Source of the DNA: Apium graveolens
Taxonomy: Eukaryota; Streptophyta; Magnoliopsida; Apiales; Apiaceae
Assembly (NCBI RefSeq): GCF_009905375.1
Contig: NC_133657.1
Location: 43,388,192-43,452,191, forward strand
Length of the DNA: 64,000 bases
Reading direction: 5' to 3'
Below are positions 48,301-59,714 of the stretch, in pieces. Made by a program: the position numbers and the translations under genes. The notes under the pieces were generated by a model, which saw only the letters and a list, made by a program, of their open reading frames with translations, ran no database searches and had not been told where the DNA came from. Within the stretch, counting starts at the first letter, position 1, and each line of letters starts with the position of its first letter.

Positions 48301-51187
48301 GTCTCAAATCAAGCTCTCTACTTAACAATTCGTCCATCCTTGGCAATATACGCTTGTTTTTATTAATTAACTTGTTCAATTTCTAATGACCAACACCTGG
48401 TCTCAACCTACACTCTTATAATCTTGTGAATGAGTTCATTTGGTTTTAAAACTTCACATCTTAAAAATTGTTGTAGTCAAACCACCACACCTTCATCTCC
48501 CCTTATGTCTTTCCATATTGAACCTTCTTTGCCGACCCAGCTACAAGCATCAATTTTTCCACAACTCACTTACTTGAGTGGAAAAGCCCAACCGTCCCAT
48601 GATGAACACACTTAAAGTCTATTCATAACTAGAATTCCTTCGATCTTGAATCTTCATGACAAATATCTCCTACCTGTTTGAGGTATGCTTCATCTTCACA
48701 ACGTATTAATTGATTATCTAGTTAGTATTAAGAATTTCTTCATCCGCTTCCGTTGTCCAATAAATCATTTACCTTATCTGATATACACAACTTTACTTTC
48801 TTATTCCTCTAGTTAATTTACCTCATAGGGTTCGCTAACTACTCTAATTCATGCCAAAATCGCATACTTGCAACGTATCATGTATACAGATTTCTTCCTC
48901 TGATGTGATGTCCATGCAACAATCTCGTTATTGGCATAATGGTTCTTCTCTACACGTAAATGTCCGTCATTTATTGGCTTGCAATTGTCCACATAACTCC
49001 CTTTACTATACGGGTTGATTTCACTTCCTTTTAAGATATTCAAAGAATAGATCTTACATAAGAAGGAATTTGTGTATATGATTATGATTGAAAATTTTAT
49101 GTAAGGGATAAGAGTACAAGGAAACAATCAGAAGAATTCATGAACAAACAAATAGGATTGAAGAAGAAAGAATGAATAATGATAGGAATGAGACAACAAT
49201 ATTAGTACTCAAGATGTCAAGTCTTTCATACCATATGGCACACAACACATGATTAGGTGGCGTCCCACCAGACTCTTCTCCATTTCAATAAAGCGTCATA
49301 CCATAACACTGTTTGTCTCAACCAGAAAGAAATATTTTGAAGGAGGAATGATATGAAAGAGATTTAACAATTTTCTTGCTAACTTATAGAGCTGATCATG
49401 AAAGAAGTTCACACTTTACTCGAGATATGTAAGAATTATAGGAAAGAATGATATCATTGGTCGCCATCCGCATTTAATCTGTTTACGGCTTCAATGCTTT
49501 TCCAATCAATAGATACCATTTCGAGTCATATATTAAATTTAGAAAGTTCTCCGAATTTCCTTCTTAAGTGATCATTAGAATAATTCCCCTGTATCGGGTC
49601 TTCTATCTTTCGCGTTGCGCTTCCATGTTTATAATTCGACTATAATTGCAGTCTTATGAGAATTATACTTATAACTTCAAATTTCGCTTATGCTGCTAAT
49701 TGTTCAACATGTCGCCTCTTTTGCTAATAACGTTCTTCTTTTAGAAAGTCTGGAGATTTCGTCAATCTTCTTTGCTCATACTTGGCTTTTTATGAATTGA
49801 CGTATTCTTCAAACTCTAATCGTCTCAGAAATTTGGATGAACAGTTTCTCTGTACATTAGTTCTTTTGTTAAGCTTATCAAACAAGATTTGCACTCTTCT
49901 GTTAGGAACAAACAAATCTTCTTCGTAATAGCGGGTCCACTTGGCCTTCTAAACGAACCATACTAACTTCTAGAACAAGTACTCTCCTAGATAATCCGAA
50001 TCTTATACCAATCGAGAACTCAAGTAGTAATTGGACAACCAAGTTTTAAAACTTGCTTTGTTTAAAGGACTTTTAGGAAAAATTTTGAAAATCTCTTTTC
50101 AAAACTGGTTTAGAATTTAAAAATCATACACCTGGTCGTCATTACTATATGAGTTAGTTGTTATCCTTCTCAACTACTACCAAGTATCATATTATTAGGA
50201 AAAACTTCAGATAAGAACTCATTCATTTCCATATACCTTCTACCCTTCATTGGGTCCATTTTATCTTCATTGGTCGACAAAACTCCAGTTACAGTTGTAT
50301 ACTATCTTATTCGTAACTTTACTTCTAGTTTTCCATACTGATAACACTTTCAGCAGCATCTCTTACGATTACTAAGTATAACAGGTCTATCCAATAGTCA
50401 TCAAATCTATTTTTATAAAATAAGGTCGATTAGTATCACGTCATATTATTACTATACGCATCACGTTTGGTCCTAACATCATCATCAAATTCCAGGAAAA
50501 CTCTTGATATCCAATCTTTTGAAACTCCTTTAAAATCCATCGAGTTCACTCCACAAGATAATTATGGGTGACATACTTACTAGTAGCTCCATATAATCTG
50601 GTAGCAGCTATCCTTCGGAATACCTCAACCCTCTTTCTAGGTTCTTTCTCACTTTTCTTAATACCTCGTGTATGCACCGTATGTTGTAGCTCTCAAATCC
50701 TTCATCATAGGTGTTGTTACTTCATAAGACGAGTTTTAAACGGATGTTATAGAACAAGGTGTATAGTGGCAGAAAAGATGCACTCACAGCTGAATATTCG
50801 GTAGAACCAGAATCATCATGTGGGGGATTCTCGAATAGGTAGTCTCGCATCAGGGGATAGGATAATAACGTGAAAAGGTGCAACCGCCGCAACAGGATGT
50901 GACATGGCTAACACCGATGGACGAGCAGGCGTGAATCAGATGATGGTCCTCCGACTGAACGCTCCGAATGATCAGACGATACCGGAATAAAAGAAACTGT
51001 CATCGCTGCTATCAGAAAATCGCGTCAACAGATAAGAATCTCGAATTTTATCACGAATCATACCAAAACCTATTATACAGTCACACTCAACCTCTCGACG
51101 TCCTCTTTTTTCTATTTCTTAATCCTAATCCTAACCCTCTATCAATTCCTGACAATCTAGGCTTATTTCAGTGACTTATAACATGTA
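45351..51187 (-). pseudogene. Decayed internal region of gypsy B
   Basis: No frame above about 100 codons remains. Recognisable relics on the - strand are KLEIEYAMVSVYHSQMDEK with IKRTIK (45806-46024), which is integrase of the STAYHPQTDGQSERTIQ type, and GKVNIVTDALIRKERPNVLT (46851-47156), the RNase H/linker motif seen intact as GKANVVADALSRKE in relatives. The order (integrase nearer the 3' LTR) fits a gypsy element. The block near 49200-49300 matches 19680-19800 in gypsy C. Gag and protease are not recognised. The (TA)n run near 46856-46871 is a microsatellite. Confidence 0.75.
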
Positions 51188-51199
51188 GCTCTGATATCA
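51188..51199 (-). other. Primer-binding site of gypsy B
   Basis: On the - strand it reads TGATATCAGAGC three bases from the 5' LTR. It differs by one base from the canonical initiator Met site, and the flanking bases match gypsy C (AGCTACATGTTATAAGTCAC). Confidence 0.85.
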
Positions 51200-51202
51200 A
51201 CC

Positions 51203-54200
51203 TGTGACGCCCTCCAAACTCGGGTCAGAAGTTTGGGGCTCACAACACACACACCACAATATATAAACCTGTATATAAATTATTATAAGCATTGACCCTT
51301 TTACACAACCACGGATCGCAACAAGTTAAAGTATGAAAACAAGCCACATCCTTAACTTTTATTACATCGTACCAAACCCCAACTAGTTCAACTTACAATT
51401 GATAATGATATCCTCCTTACAATCTCGCATAACTCATCTACAACATAAGCTCCTGCTAGCTCGATCGAACTTAACCTGGAATCCTAGCTCGCACGTTGGA
51501 CTAGGAATCCTTGCTATCAACAAATTATCCTTTTCAACTATTGAAAACATAAAATTTTTGCAAGAGTGAGCTTACTAGCTCAGCAAGTAATAATAGCAGC
51601 AATTGAGGTTAAACAATCACCAAATGAAATGATTCAGAAAAATCATGTTTCTGAATAAGCAATGATTAGAATTGGATATTCACTTTTCATTTCAAAAACC
51701 AAGGTTAGGCTGATGATCAGTCATGCACTAACCCCGAGCAAGGCTCCCAGCTTTGCTCTATATACTGGATCCAAGGCACGCATTGGCCTATTATGATAAC
51801 AAATCTGGTCTGACCACGAATCTGGTCCACATTTATAAAACCATCCAATATCTAAAACAATTCAATATGATAACCAATGTAAATCAATAAGCTGAATCAT
51901 AAACAACATTTATCTTGAAGTATAGGGTGATTCATAACACCATGAAGGCATAACAGGGAATTCAAAAAGATTGGCTTTCAATTAAGGAAAGAATCAGAAA
52001 GTAGAAGACCAAGGGTTCAATGGTTCCAAGAGTTGGTCTTTTGTTATACAAGGAATAAGGGTTGGTATGTTAAGAAATTCAATATCAGAATCAGTATGTG
52101 GTAGATATGTATTTGTGGAGTAGTATCGTATGTGTATGGCTCGCATCTGAGAATTCAATAATCAATGGTTTATGAAGAATAAGGCTTATGGCTCAAGATC
52201 AATAAGAATCAGGGTTGAAGGTTAAATAGTTTAAAGTTCTTGCAATATAAAACAGGATTTATTTTGAATAATAGCGACATATTATGAAACAGTTTGAAAA
52301 TATTTGCAATATATCTTGAAAAAGGTTCAGAAGTACTGGCCTTATCATCGACGACTTCCAATTTACTCGTAGCCATCTAATAGTTTTACTCATCAACCAC
52401 TTTCCTTCTCTTTCTCTGACTTGCTTCTATTTATCAATCACTTGCCTTCTCTTTCTACGCTTCGATTCTATTTATGGATCACTGGTTTCCTCTTCTATGC
52501 CTTGCTAACTCTGCTTGGCATCACAAGTATCTATTAATTATTCATACTCGTATTATTCTAATCGTCACATAGACGTCATAAACTTTTATCTACCCTTCGT
52601 TTCACCCAAATCCGATTTACGGATTGAAAGTTATGACTAAAACAGTCAAATCACAAACACATAGGCATATAACGCATCAATCAGTGAGCACGTAACACAT
52701 AACACGTAAGGTATTCGGTCAAAATAATTTTTCAAAGAAGATTCGGGGTTAAAATGATATTCCAGGTATTTAATATGAATTTTTGACCATTTTTCGGAAT
52801 TAAAATGGGTCTTCGAATCATTTTATATTTAAATAATAGGGTTTGAACGCCCGAATCTGAATTTAAAATAATTTCATAATAATTATCGAGCCTTGAAAAT
52901 AATTTAAAATAATATTTTAAAGCTCGAAGTTATTTTTCGGAATTTTTAAATTAATTTTAAATAATTAAATCTAATTATTAAATCAATTAAAATAATTAAT
53001 AACTAATTAAATTAATTAATCAATTAATTATAAATTAATCGATTAATTAAAATAATTAAAAACTAATTAAAATTAATTAATAAAATAATTTTGATTTATT
53101 TTTGAATAAATAAATAATTAAAACAATTTCCTGAATTTAAAAATAATTAAATAAATAATTTTTCAGATTTTTTAAGGTAATAGAAATATCATTTTTAAAA
53201 TAAAGTAAACAGAAATCCTGTTTTTGTGAATTTTTAAAATAGGAATAAAGAATTTGTAAACAAATGAAACTATCAGGGATCAATCTGCAATTGTCCCCCT
53301 CCTTCCCTATCACCTTCTCCGGTGAGTCGCTGCCGGTCGGTCGCCATTAACGGCGACCACCGAGCTTTCCGGCGACTGGAAAATCAATCCAGAACTGGAC
53401 CAAATTCACTGGGAATGATCAAATCGATCAAATAACTAGCGAATCAACCGGAAACACGACCCTGCTATCAAATCGATCAAATAACTAGCGAATCAACCGG
53501 AAAACGGTCCGAAAAATTCTGCCGCCGCCCAGCCCGATTTTCCGACCAACCCGTTCCAGAAACCCTCTGTTCATCATGTTTATACCAATCGGTTCATTTT
53601 TCAACGATCTATTCAATGGTGAAATCAATTTAAGCTAATAACCCTTACAACAATAACGCCTAAATTAAATTAAGAACAATCAAACTAATTATAAACCCTA
53701 ATTCAAATTTTAACATAATCAAACCCCATTTTCACCATGTTATTGACCTCTATTTCTGACATATAATATACCAAATTGATTAGGAGAAAATTATCTACAT
53801 GATTATGCCATAAGATCACACAAACAACATCACGAACAAAAATTCTTATTTTAATTTTTAATAAATTCGAAATAAAACAATTTAATAAGAAAAATACATT
53901 GATTTATGCACTGGAATGGTTGATTGAATCAGAAAGTATTTTTTGAGAGCTTCGATTTGGTATATTGCACGCCCGAATCGGAGTTCGATAACGCCTTGGT
54001 TCGTACGTTTGATTATCAAGAACGCGATATAAATTCGGCATTTTCTCTGTATTTTACGGGGTTTTACTGACTGATTATGATTATACAAATAAAATGAAAT
54101 GATAAAAGGGCTATATATATTTTTGGAATATTGGTTCGTTTTGGATCGTTTTGGATCGTTAAATTAGTTACTTAGCCGCTAAGTAACTGCAAAAACTATC

Positions 54201-54757
54201 CGATTTGATACCCGTATTGGATAATTATCCAAACCGGACTTTTTATAAAACACTTTATACGAAAAAAATGTAATAATATCCCGTCTTTCGAGAATACGGT
54301 TTTTGTTGATTCACCGAAATGATTACCGTATTGAAAATCTTGTGCTGGGCCGCGCACGGGTCAAACCGTAATCCGAATTGAAAAAGTCAAAGCACGGAAA
54401 ATGTCCGGAATTACCATATTGGGTTAGGTAGGAGTTTTCAGAAGAATTTCGGGTTGTAAAAACGTAAAAACGGTTGAAGTTAGACGATTTCCGGCTTTAT
54501 AAAATGAATTTTGTAATTATTCAGAAAATAATTAATAAGTTCATAAATTAATATAAAACCATATAATATTCCAAAAATTACCAGAAAAATACCTTAATTA
54601 TCTGTATTTTATTCTGGACATAATAAAATTAACATACTTATACTTTACCACATATCAACATCCACATAACAACACCAATCTTTAAATAATTCACCAAAAA
54701 TCACTTAATAATCATTTATCAATAGAAATAATTACACGCAATATCCCGGATTTTACA
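51203..54757 (-). repeat. 5' LTR of gypsy B
   Basis: 3555 bp. Relative to the 3' LTR it carries a duplicated block (about 53419-53453 and 53468-53502) that replaces other sequence, and a small TTTTGGATCG duplication near 54138-54158. The TATA stretch is at 54111-54120. Confidence 0.92.
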
Positions 54758-54762
54758 CCTTC

Positions 54763-56817
54763 GCCTTTGGTTATTAATGAAATATATAAATATGTGCAAG
54801 CTTCATTTGGACCATCTACTTCTATCTCTACTTCAAGCTCATCTACACATGACATTCAAGATCTCAAGACACATGTGGCTTCTCTAGAGACCTCAAATGC
54901 CTCTCTCAATACTCAAGTTTAGGCTTTGACTTCTCTAGTAAAGAGCCAATAATCTGACATCAAAACCTTGGTGGACTCTCACAAACATCTCTAAATGCAG
55001 AATTATGTTGCTTTGGGAGCCATCATGGGGATACTCAACATTTCACTACCTTCAATACCTGAAAAAATAAGGCCTGAAATCCCTACTCCCCTTCTCATGT
55101 CTGCCAACAAGACTAAGGGGGAGATAGAGGCTAGGCTATCGAGATCAAGATCATCTACTCAAAATGTCCAAGTTACTGAGAAGAGCAAAATTTAAGAGGT
55201 AGATATTGGAATGGAGAGGCTCATTAGGGCAGTTGAGGGACCTAGTCTGAGCAGGGAATTTAATGAATTGCTCAAGGCTCTCAGGGCTTCTCTCAATAAC
55301 AATTTATTCACCTACAAAAAGGCCTTGGACAAGACAATAAATTCTATAAGGGTGATCTTGGTGACTAAGGGTAGTTTTCAGTAGAAAAGAGTTGTGATCA
55401 TTAGAAATGACTCTGGGGTAGACAGGTATATGCAGGTGTCCCTTAACGATCTTATCTCTAGAAGGGCATCTGAGTTGGACATCCTGATATAAAAAGTCAG
55501 AAGGGTGATTCCTGAAGACACTCACTTGCTAACTGAACTGAAAAATGCCCAAGTGGTTGCTTTTTCTAAAGCATATCTACATCCAACCAAGGGAGTGGCA
55601 TACATCTGTCCTGCCACCAAACATTGCAAACACTTCCATATTCTCAAGCAATGTGTCATGGCCAACAAAAAGCTAATCATGATTCTGGAAACTGAGTTAA
55701 AGGTCAAGCAAAATAAGACTATTGAAGATGAAGAGATGATCAAGTTGTTGGGGAGATATCTAAGAAATCCTGAAGCCAACTTGCCTAAAACTCAAATTAA
55801 TAAGGATAACTTGGATGAAGATGAGCAGAAGAAAGATGATTAAAAACCTTCTGGCTCAAATGCAAGTCAATCCACTAAGGCAGCTGGAAGCAAAGACAAG
55901 AAGAAGGAAGATGATAAGAAGAGAGATGAAAGGAGAAGGAAAATAAAGAGGACAACTCAGACCACAACAAACCCTAAAAATCCAAAAAAAATTAGATCAA
56001 CCTTCAAATCCATCAAACCACCTCAAACCTCTAAGCCTAAATTCATATACAAACAAATTGCTAACACCTTTCTAAAAATACCAATAACCTCAAGCCAAAT
56101 ATTTCTCAAGAAAATCACAAACCTACCTTTTGTCAAACCTTCACTCACAATTCACTACAAGTCTGTTGGGAGAAAACCTAAGAAAGATAAGGATACAAGT
56201 TACTGAGAGGGCCATCTGGAATTGTTTCAAGCAAAGTGATTTTCTACCTCTAAACTGGTGCAGCTCAGATTAAGACTATTTTCAACAACTAGCTGAGGAA
56301 ATAGTCAGAGTTTTGGTTGTAACACTTGGGGAAGTAAAAATCTACTATGAAGATGGGTCTTTCACATTTCTTGGCTGCAGCTTAATGGACTCTCTCTCCC
56401 CCACAGAAATCAAGAGAGTGATAAGTTTACTAAAAGATAAGGATACTACTACAAGAGTATGGAGATCTATTTTCACTGAATGGTTGATAGTAAGGGAGGA
56501 AAGAAGAGAAAGGAATGAGGCTGAATATGAGGAGAGAAAAAGGAAGTATGATGAGGAGATTGAAATGTTCATCAAAAGATTAGAAGAACTCAAGCAAAAG
56601 GAAAGAACAGAATTTCCGAGGATGGAAAAATTCTAAATGTCAAAGCTGGAAAATTCACAAAATATAAGATTGACATACTGGATAATTATCCAAAGCCAGA
56701 CAGACTCAAGCTTTTGGAATCTCCAAGTGGGACACCAGTCATAGAAGAACAAGAAATTCTTGTTTACTTAAAGGATCTCATTAGAGAAGAAATAAAAGCA
56801 AAAATTGTCTTTACCTA
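54763..56817 (+). pseudogene. SIRE extra ORF, C-terminal part (block 3 of 3)
   Basis: After the gypsy insertion the frame resumes VINEIYKYVQASFG, then an STSISTSSSS stretch and a heptad-like DIQDLKTHVASLETSNASLN segment. Further on come LLTELKNAQVVAFSKAYLHP (about 55520), KLIMILETELKVKQNKTIED, a Lys-rich low-complexity tract (55870-56010, KDKKKEDDKKRDERRRKIKR) and VVTLGEVKIYYEDGSFTFLG (56313). A charged coiled coil (EERRERNEAEYEERKRKYDE) then leads to AKIVFT and a stop near 56817. About eight in-frame stops and shifts break it. Joined conceptually the three blocks span about 4.6 kb, so the ancestral protein was large (roughly 1500 residues). Function is unknown; the coiled coils and basic tract suggest a structural or nucleic-acid-binding role. 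Confidence 0.72.
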
Positions 56818-56932
56818 AATGTATAAATGATTGTAATTATGTCAATTTTTATAAATTAGTCTTATTTTCCATTTTAGTTTGGGGTTAGTCTTGTTAACAT
56901 GCATGAATTTGTGTTAAGCAATCTTCTAATAA

Positions 56933-56943
56933 ATTGGGGAGAT
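56933..56943 (+). other. Polypurine tract of SIRE element
   Basis: ATTGGGGAGAT precedes the LTR start TGTTGTGC. The second SIRE element has the matching ATTGGGGGAGAT on the - strand. Confidence 0.85.
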
Positions 56944-57199
56944 TGTTGTGCAAGACATGCATGTACATTAACAAGACTAAATCAAATTGACAATCCTAAG
57001 TAAGTTGTATGATAATCTATGTTTGCATTATGTATTGTAATTCTTAAGTCTGTAAAAATGTTCAAGGGCAGACTGAAGTCATTTTATGTAAACACTATCA
57101 AGCTTAAGAATTCTATCTAGAAGAAGATCAAGAAGATCATGTCTCAGAAGAATTATGAAGAAGCTTGCAGTTGAATAAATCTTTTTGGGAAAAAAAATT

Positions 57200-57545
57200 C
57201 TTAATCAAGTTCTCTACAAGTCATAGATTAAGTATTATAGAGAAGTCATTCGAGAACTCCATAATGACTTATCGAGAAGTCATGAAAGCTACTAGAGAAC
57301 TCAGAGATATCGACAAGCCAAATTGAAGACATGAAGATTGGAGATATCGACAAGTCATTTCTTCACTACAGAACTCTGAGATATAGATAAGTCTATTTAT
57401 CATTAGAGAACGCAGAGTTATCGATAAGCTAAAGTGAAGATATGAAGATGAGAGATCTTGACAAGCCAAATTCTCTTATAGAGAACTTAGAGACTTTGAT
57501 AAGCCAAAACACTATAGAGTGCTTAGAGATCTCGATAAGCCAATA
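57200..57545 (+). repeat. Motif array in SIRE LTR U3
   Basis: Repeated variants of GACTTATCGAGAAGTC (57266-57281), GATATCGACAAG (57305, 57342), GTTATCGATAAGC (57417) and GATCTCGATAAGCC (57528) alternate with AGAGAACTC. They are reverse complements of the motifs upstream of the extra ORF at 8212-8694. The segment 57202-57262 aligns in reverse complement with about 8263-8330. Confidence 0.8.
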
Positions 57546-57856
57546 TACTTATCAAGATGTCAAGTTCTCTATATACAAAACTGAAGATCTCGAGGTAAAA
57601 CTCAAAGTACAAAATACAGACCAGTTCAATATCCAATATTATTAAGCAAAAAATAATCTAATCAGTTGGAATGACAAGTCTACAAAAGCAGCTTAAAGAT
57701 TACAAGATCAAGGGCCAAGATTAACTAGCAAATAAAGTCATGGGCGTGCAAGTTTAACAAAGATACACTAAGCCAAAAATAGAAAGATTTGATTATTCAA
57801 AAATAGGGTTTAGTACATGTTGTTGCATGCTGTGTAATAACCAGTGTTTACAGTTC

Positions 57857-57863
57857 TATAAAG
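57857..57863 (+). promoter_or_regulatory. TATA-like box of SIRE LTR
   Basis: TATAAAG lies about 910 bp into the LTR and about 310 bp downstream of the motif array. This is a reasonable position for the genomic promoter. Confidence 0.4.
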
Positions 57864-58689
57864 TAAACATTGGATGCTTTGTTTAGTTGTAACAATTTAG
57901 ATAAGAAAAATCTTTTATTCTCTTAGGGAAGCAGCCAAGCTCTTTGTTATCAAAGAGCCTAGAAATTTTGTAGCAAGACATTCATAATTTTAATATAAAA
58001 TTAATTGAGTTTTGAAATATATGTATTCTTTATTGTTAGATGCTTAATTTCAGTATTAACACATTTCACTACAAAACTTAATTTACTTTGTTCACCACTA
58101 TAAACAAATCAAGAAAAGCTCCAAAACACTAAAACACATTCACCCCCACCCTCTGTGTGTTATTCATTACTTAACATAGAGTTTCGGTTATAATATTTAT
58201 TAAATCTTGTATTGTTCAAGGTGTAAACATTTGTTGCTGAGTAGTTGAGCTTGGATAACAAGGGTTCATGGAGTTAAATTGTTAGAGAAGGCTATACATG
58301 TTTGGTATAGGGCTTAGAGGGTAATCCACTCAAGGGAACAGATGTTATCAACAAGCTGCTATCAGGAATAAGGGATAAAGGGAGATATATTATTGAATCT
58401 TGTAATCGTATCATTTCAGTAATTAATAATATATTCTATTACCAAGTTGGTAAGGGACCAGGACGTAGACCATTAGAAATAAGGGCCGAACCTTGCTAAA
58501 ACTCTATGTGTTATTTATTTGATGTTATTTATTTTCTGCATTGCATATCGAGTGTAAACTTGATGACAACATATATTCTGAATTAACAGCAAGCTGTTTG
58601 ACAATTTGATAAATATTTGGTAACTTATTAAAAGTTGGTTATAGTTAGCCATAACACCTATCACCCCCTCTAGATATACAATTTTAATA

Positions 58690-58918
58690 TCATTATTGTA
58701 ATAAAAATTGAAACAAGAACAAACCTGATGTTATGTTTTTATATTGATTCCCATAGCAAGACGCTAAATATCAGCTAAATTAGAATTCATTGCGTGCACA
58801 TTCAGATTGTTTTCTATAAGCTTCCCACCAAACATGGTTCAAACTTGTTCCTATTATCTTCAATCTCATCATCAAATATTGGTTCTTTCTCTTAGTTAGT
58901 TATGTCTAGATCTGCCAT
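58690..58918 (-). pseudogene. DUF4283-type retroelement ORF fragment
   Basis: On the - strand an ATG at 58918 opens MADLDITN, then a stop, EKEPIFDDEIEDNRNKFEPC and LVGSL. After a frameshift it reads NNLNVHAMNSNLADI, a stop, RLAMGINIKT, a stop, HQVCSCFNFYYN. The C-L-V-G-x-hydrophobic motif followed by N-x-x-A-M-x-x-x-L-A-x-x-W/R and G-x-x-I-K is typical of DUF4283 proteins encoded by plant LINE-like and related elements. It ends at the SIRE LTR, so the SIRE may have inserted into it. At least three stops and one frameshift are present. The identification is by eye from a diverged fragment. Confidence 0.5.
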
Positions 58919-59714
58919 TACTTCATCCAATCAGTCTTTCATTCCATTGCCACTACATAAACGCCTCTCACTGATCTTGTAATATAAAAGGAGAGAACAA
59001 ATCAACAACATTTTACATATACATGGAGAGAAAAATTATTTATATTTCCAATTAATAGGCATTTTAGGAGATTTTTTTGAGAGGACTTATTGTTTATAAA
59101 GGTCCACTATAGTTTTTATGCTATGCAAGTTAAAGATTATTTGTACATATTTTACCCAACTCATATTGTATTGTTTAACATTTTCATTTTTCCTAATAAT
59201 TTAAATTTAAATATGTATATTTCAAAATTCATGTATTAAAATAATTATTTTTAACGATTATTTTTAAAAATCTAACATGATAAAAGTTTCACTAGCTTAT
59301 ACAACAACTTAGAATTTTAAGGTACTCAGACGAACAACCGTGATGAGGTAAAAAATAAGAGCTAATTGCATTTTGTAACCCTAACATTTTATTTAAAAGT
59401 AAAACTGTATACCTGTTTTGTAAAAAAATTGTTTTAAACTATTAAGTTTCAATATCAAATACAATATAAATCCCTTCCAATTTTCAGTTAAAAATATTTA
59501 TATTTTGATGGGTAAACTTGAAATTGTGATATTAATAATTATAACTAAGATTTCAAATCAAACTATATAATTATATTAATGCATTTTTATATGAAAAAAA
59601 TCATAGCTATATTTTATTATTAACATGCTCAATTAATCATTACACTAAATAATTAAAAAAATATTATTAAGAAAAATATATGTTTAAATATATATATAAA
59701 TATATATATATATA
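58919..59714 (+). other. AT-rich stretch without recognisable genes
   Basis: The left end may be the 5' untranslated part of the DUF4283-type relic. The rest is AT-rich with runs such as the TATATA tract at 59689-59714 just before the solo LTR. I see no coding or RNA feature. Confidence 0.6.

Larger units (their letters stand above)
41804..54757 (-). mobile_element. Gypsy family B element, inverted, complete ends
   Basis: 12954 bp long, with LTRs of 3535 bp (41804-45338) and 3555 bp (51203-54757) around 5864 bp of decayed internal sequence. The flanking 5-bp duplication is CCTTC (41799-41803 and 54758-54762). On the - strand the LTR runs TGTAA...GTCACA; the primer site is next to the 51203 LTR and the polypurine tract next to 45338. 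Sampled LTR divergence is about 4%. The element lies in the SIRE extra ORF. Confidence 0.95.
6604..58680 (+). mobile_element. SIRE-type copia element, fragmented host of the nest
   Basis: The + strand pieces at 6604-10435, 40848-41803 and 54758-58680 read as one element once the intervening insertions are removed. They are RT/RNase H, a spacer, a long extra ORF, a polypurine tract and a 3' LTR. The gypsy insertion at 41804-54757 is bounded by the 5-bp duplication CCTTC, which proves that 41803 and 54763 were once adjacent. The insertion at 10436 lost its far-side duplication with a small deletion. The 5' LTR, gag, protease and integrase are not in the window. An extra ORF between pol and the 3' LTR is a known feature of plant SIRE elements. 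The right LTR boundary is uncertain by tens of bases. Confidence 0.8.
56944..58680 (+). repeat. 3' LTR of SIRE element
   Basis: Starts TGTTGTGCAAGACATG after the polypurine tract. The U3 carries a motif array (57200-57545) and a TATA-like box at 57857-57863. The right end is set at ...CTAGATATACA because a CACCCCCTCTAG block usually lies close to the SIRE LTR end and DUF4283-like coding sequence begins beyond. No partner LTR is in the window, so the end may be off by up to about 50 bp. Confidence 0.7.
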
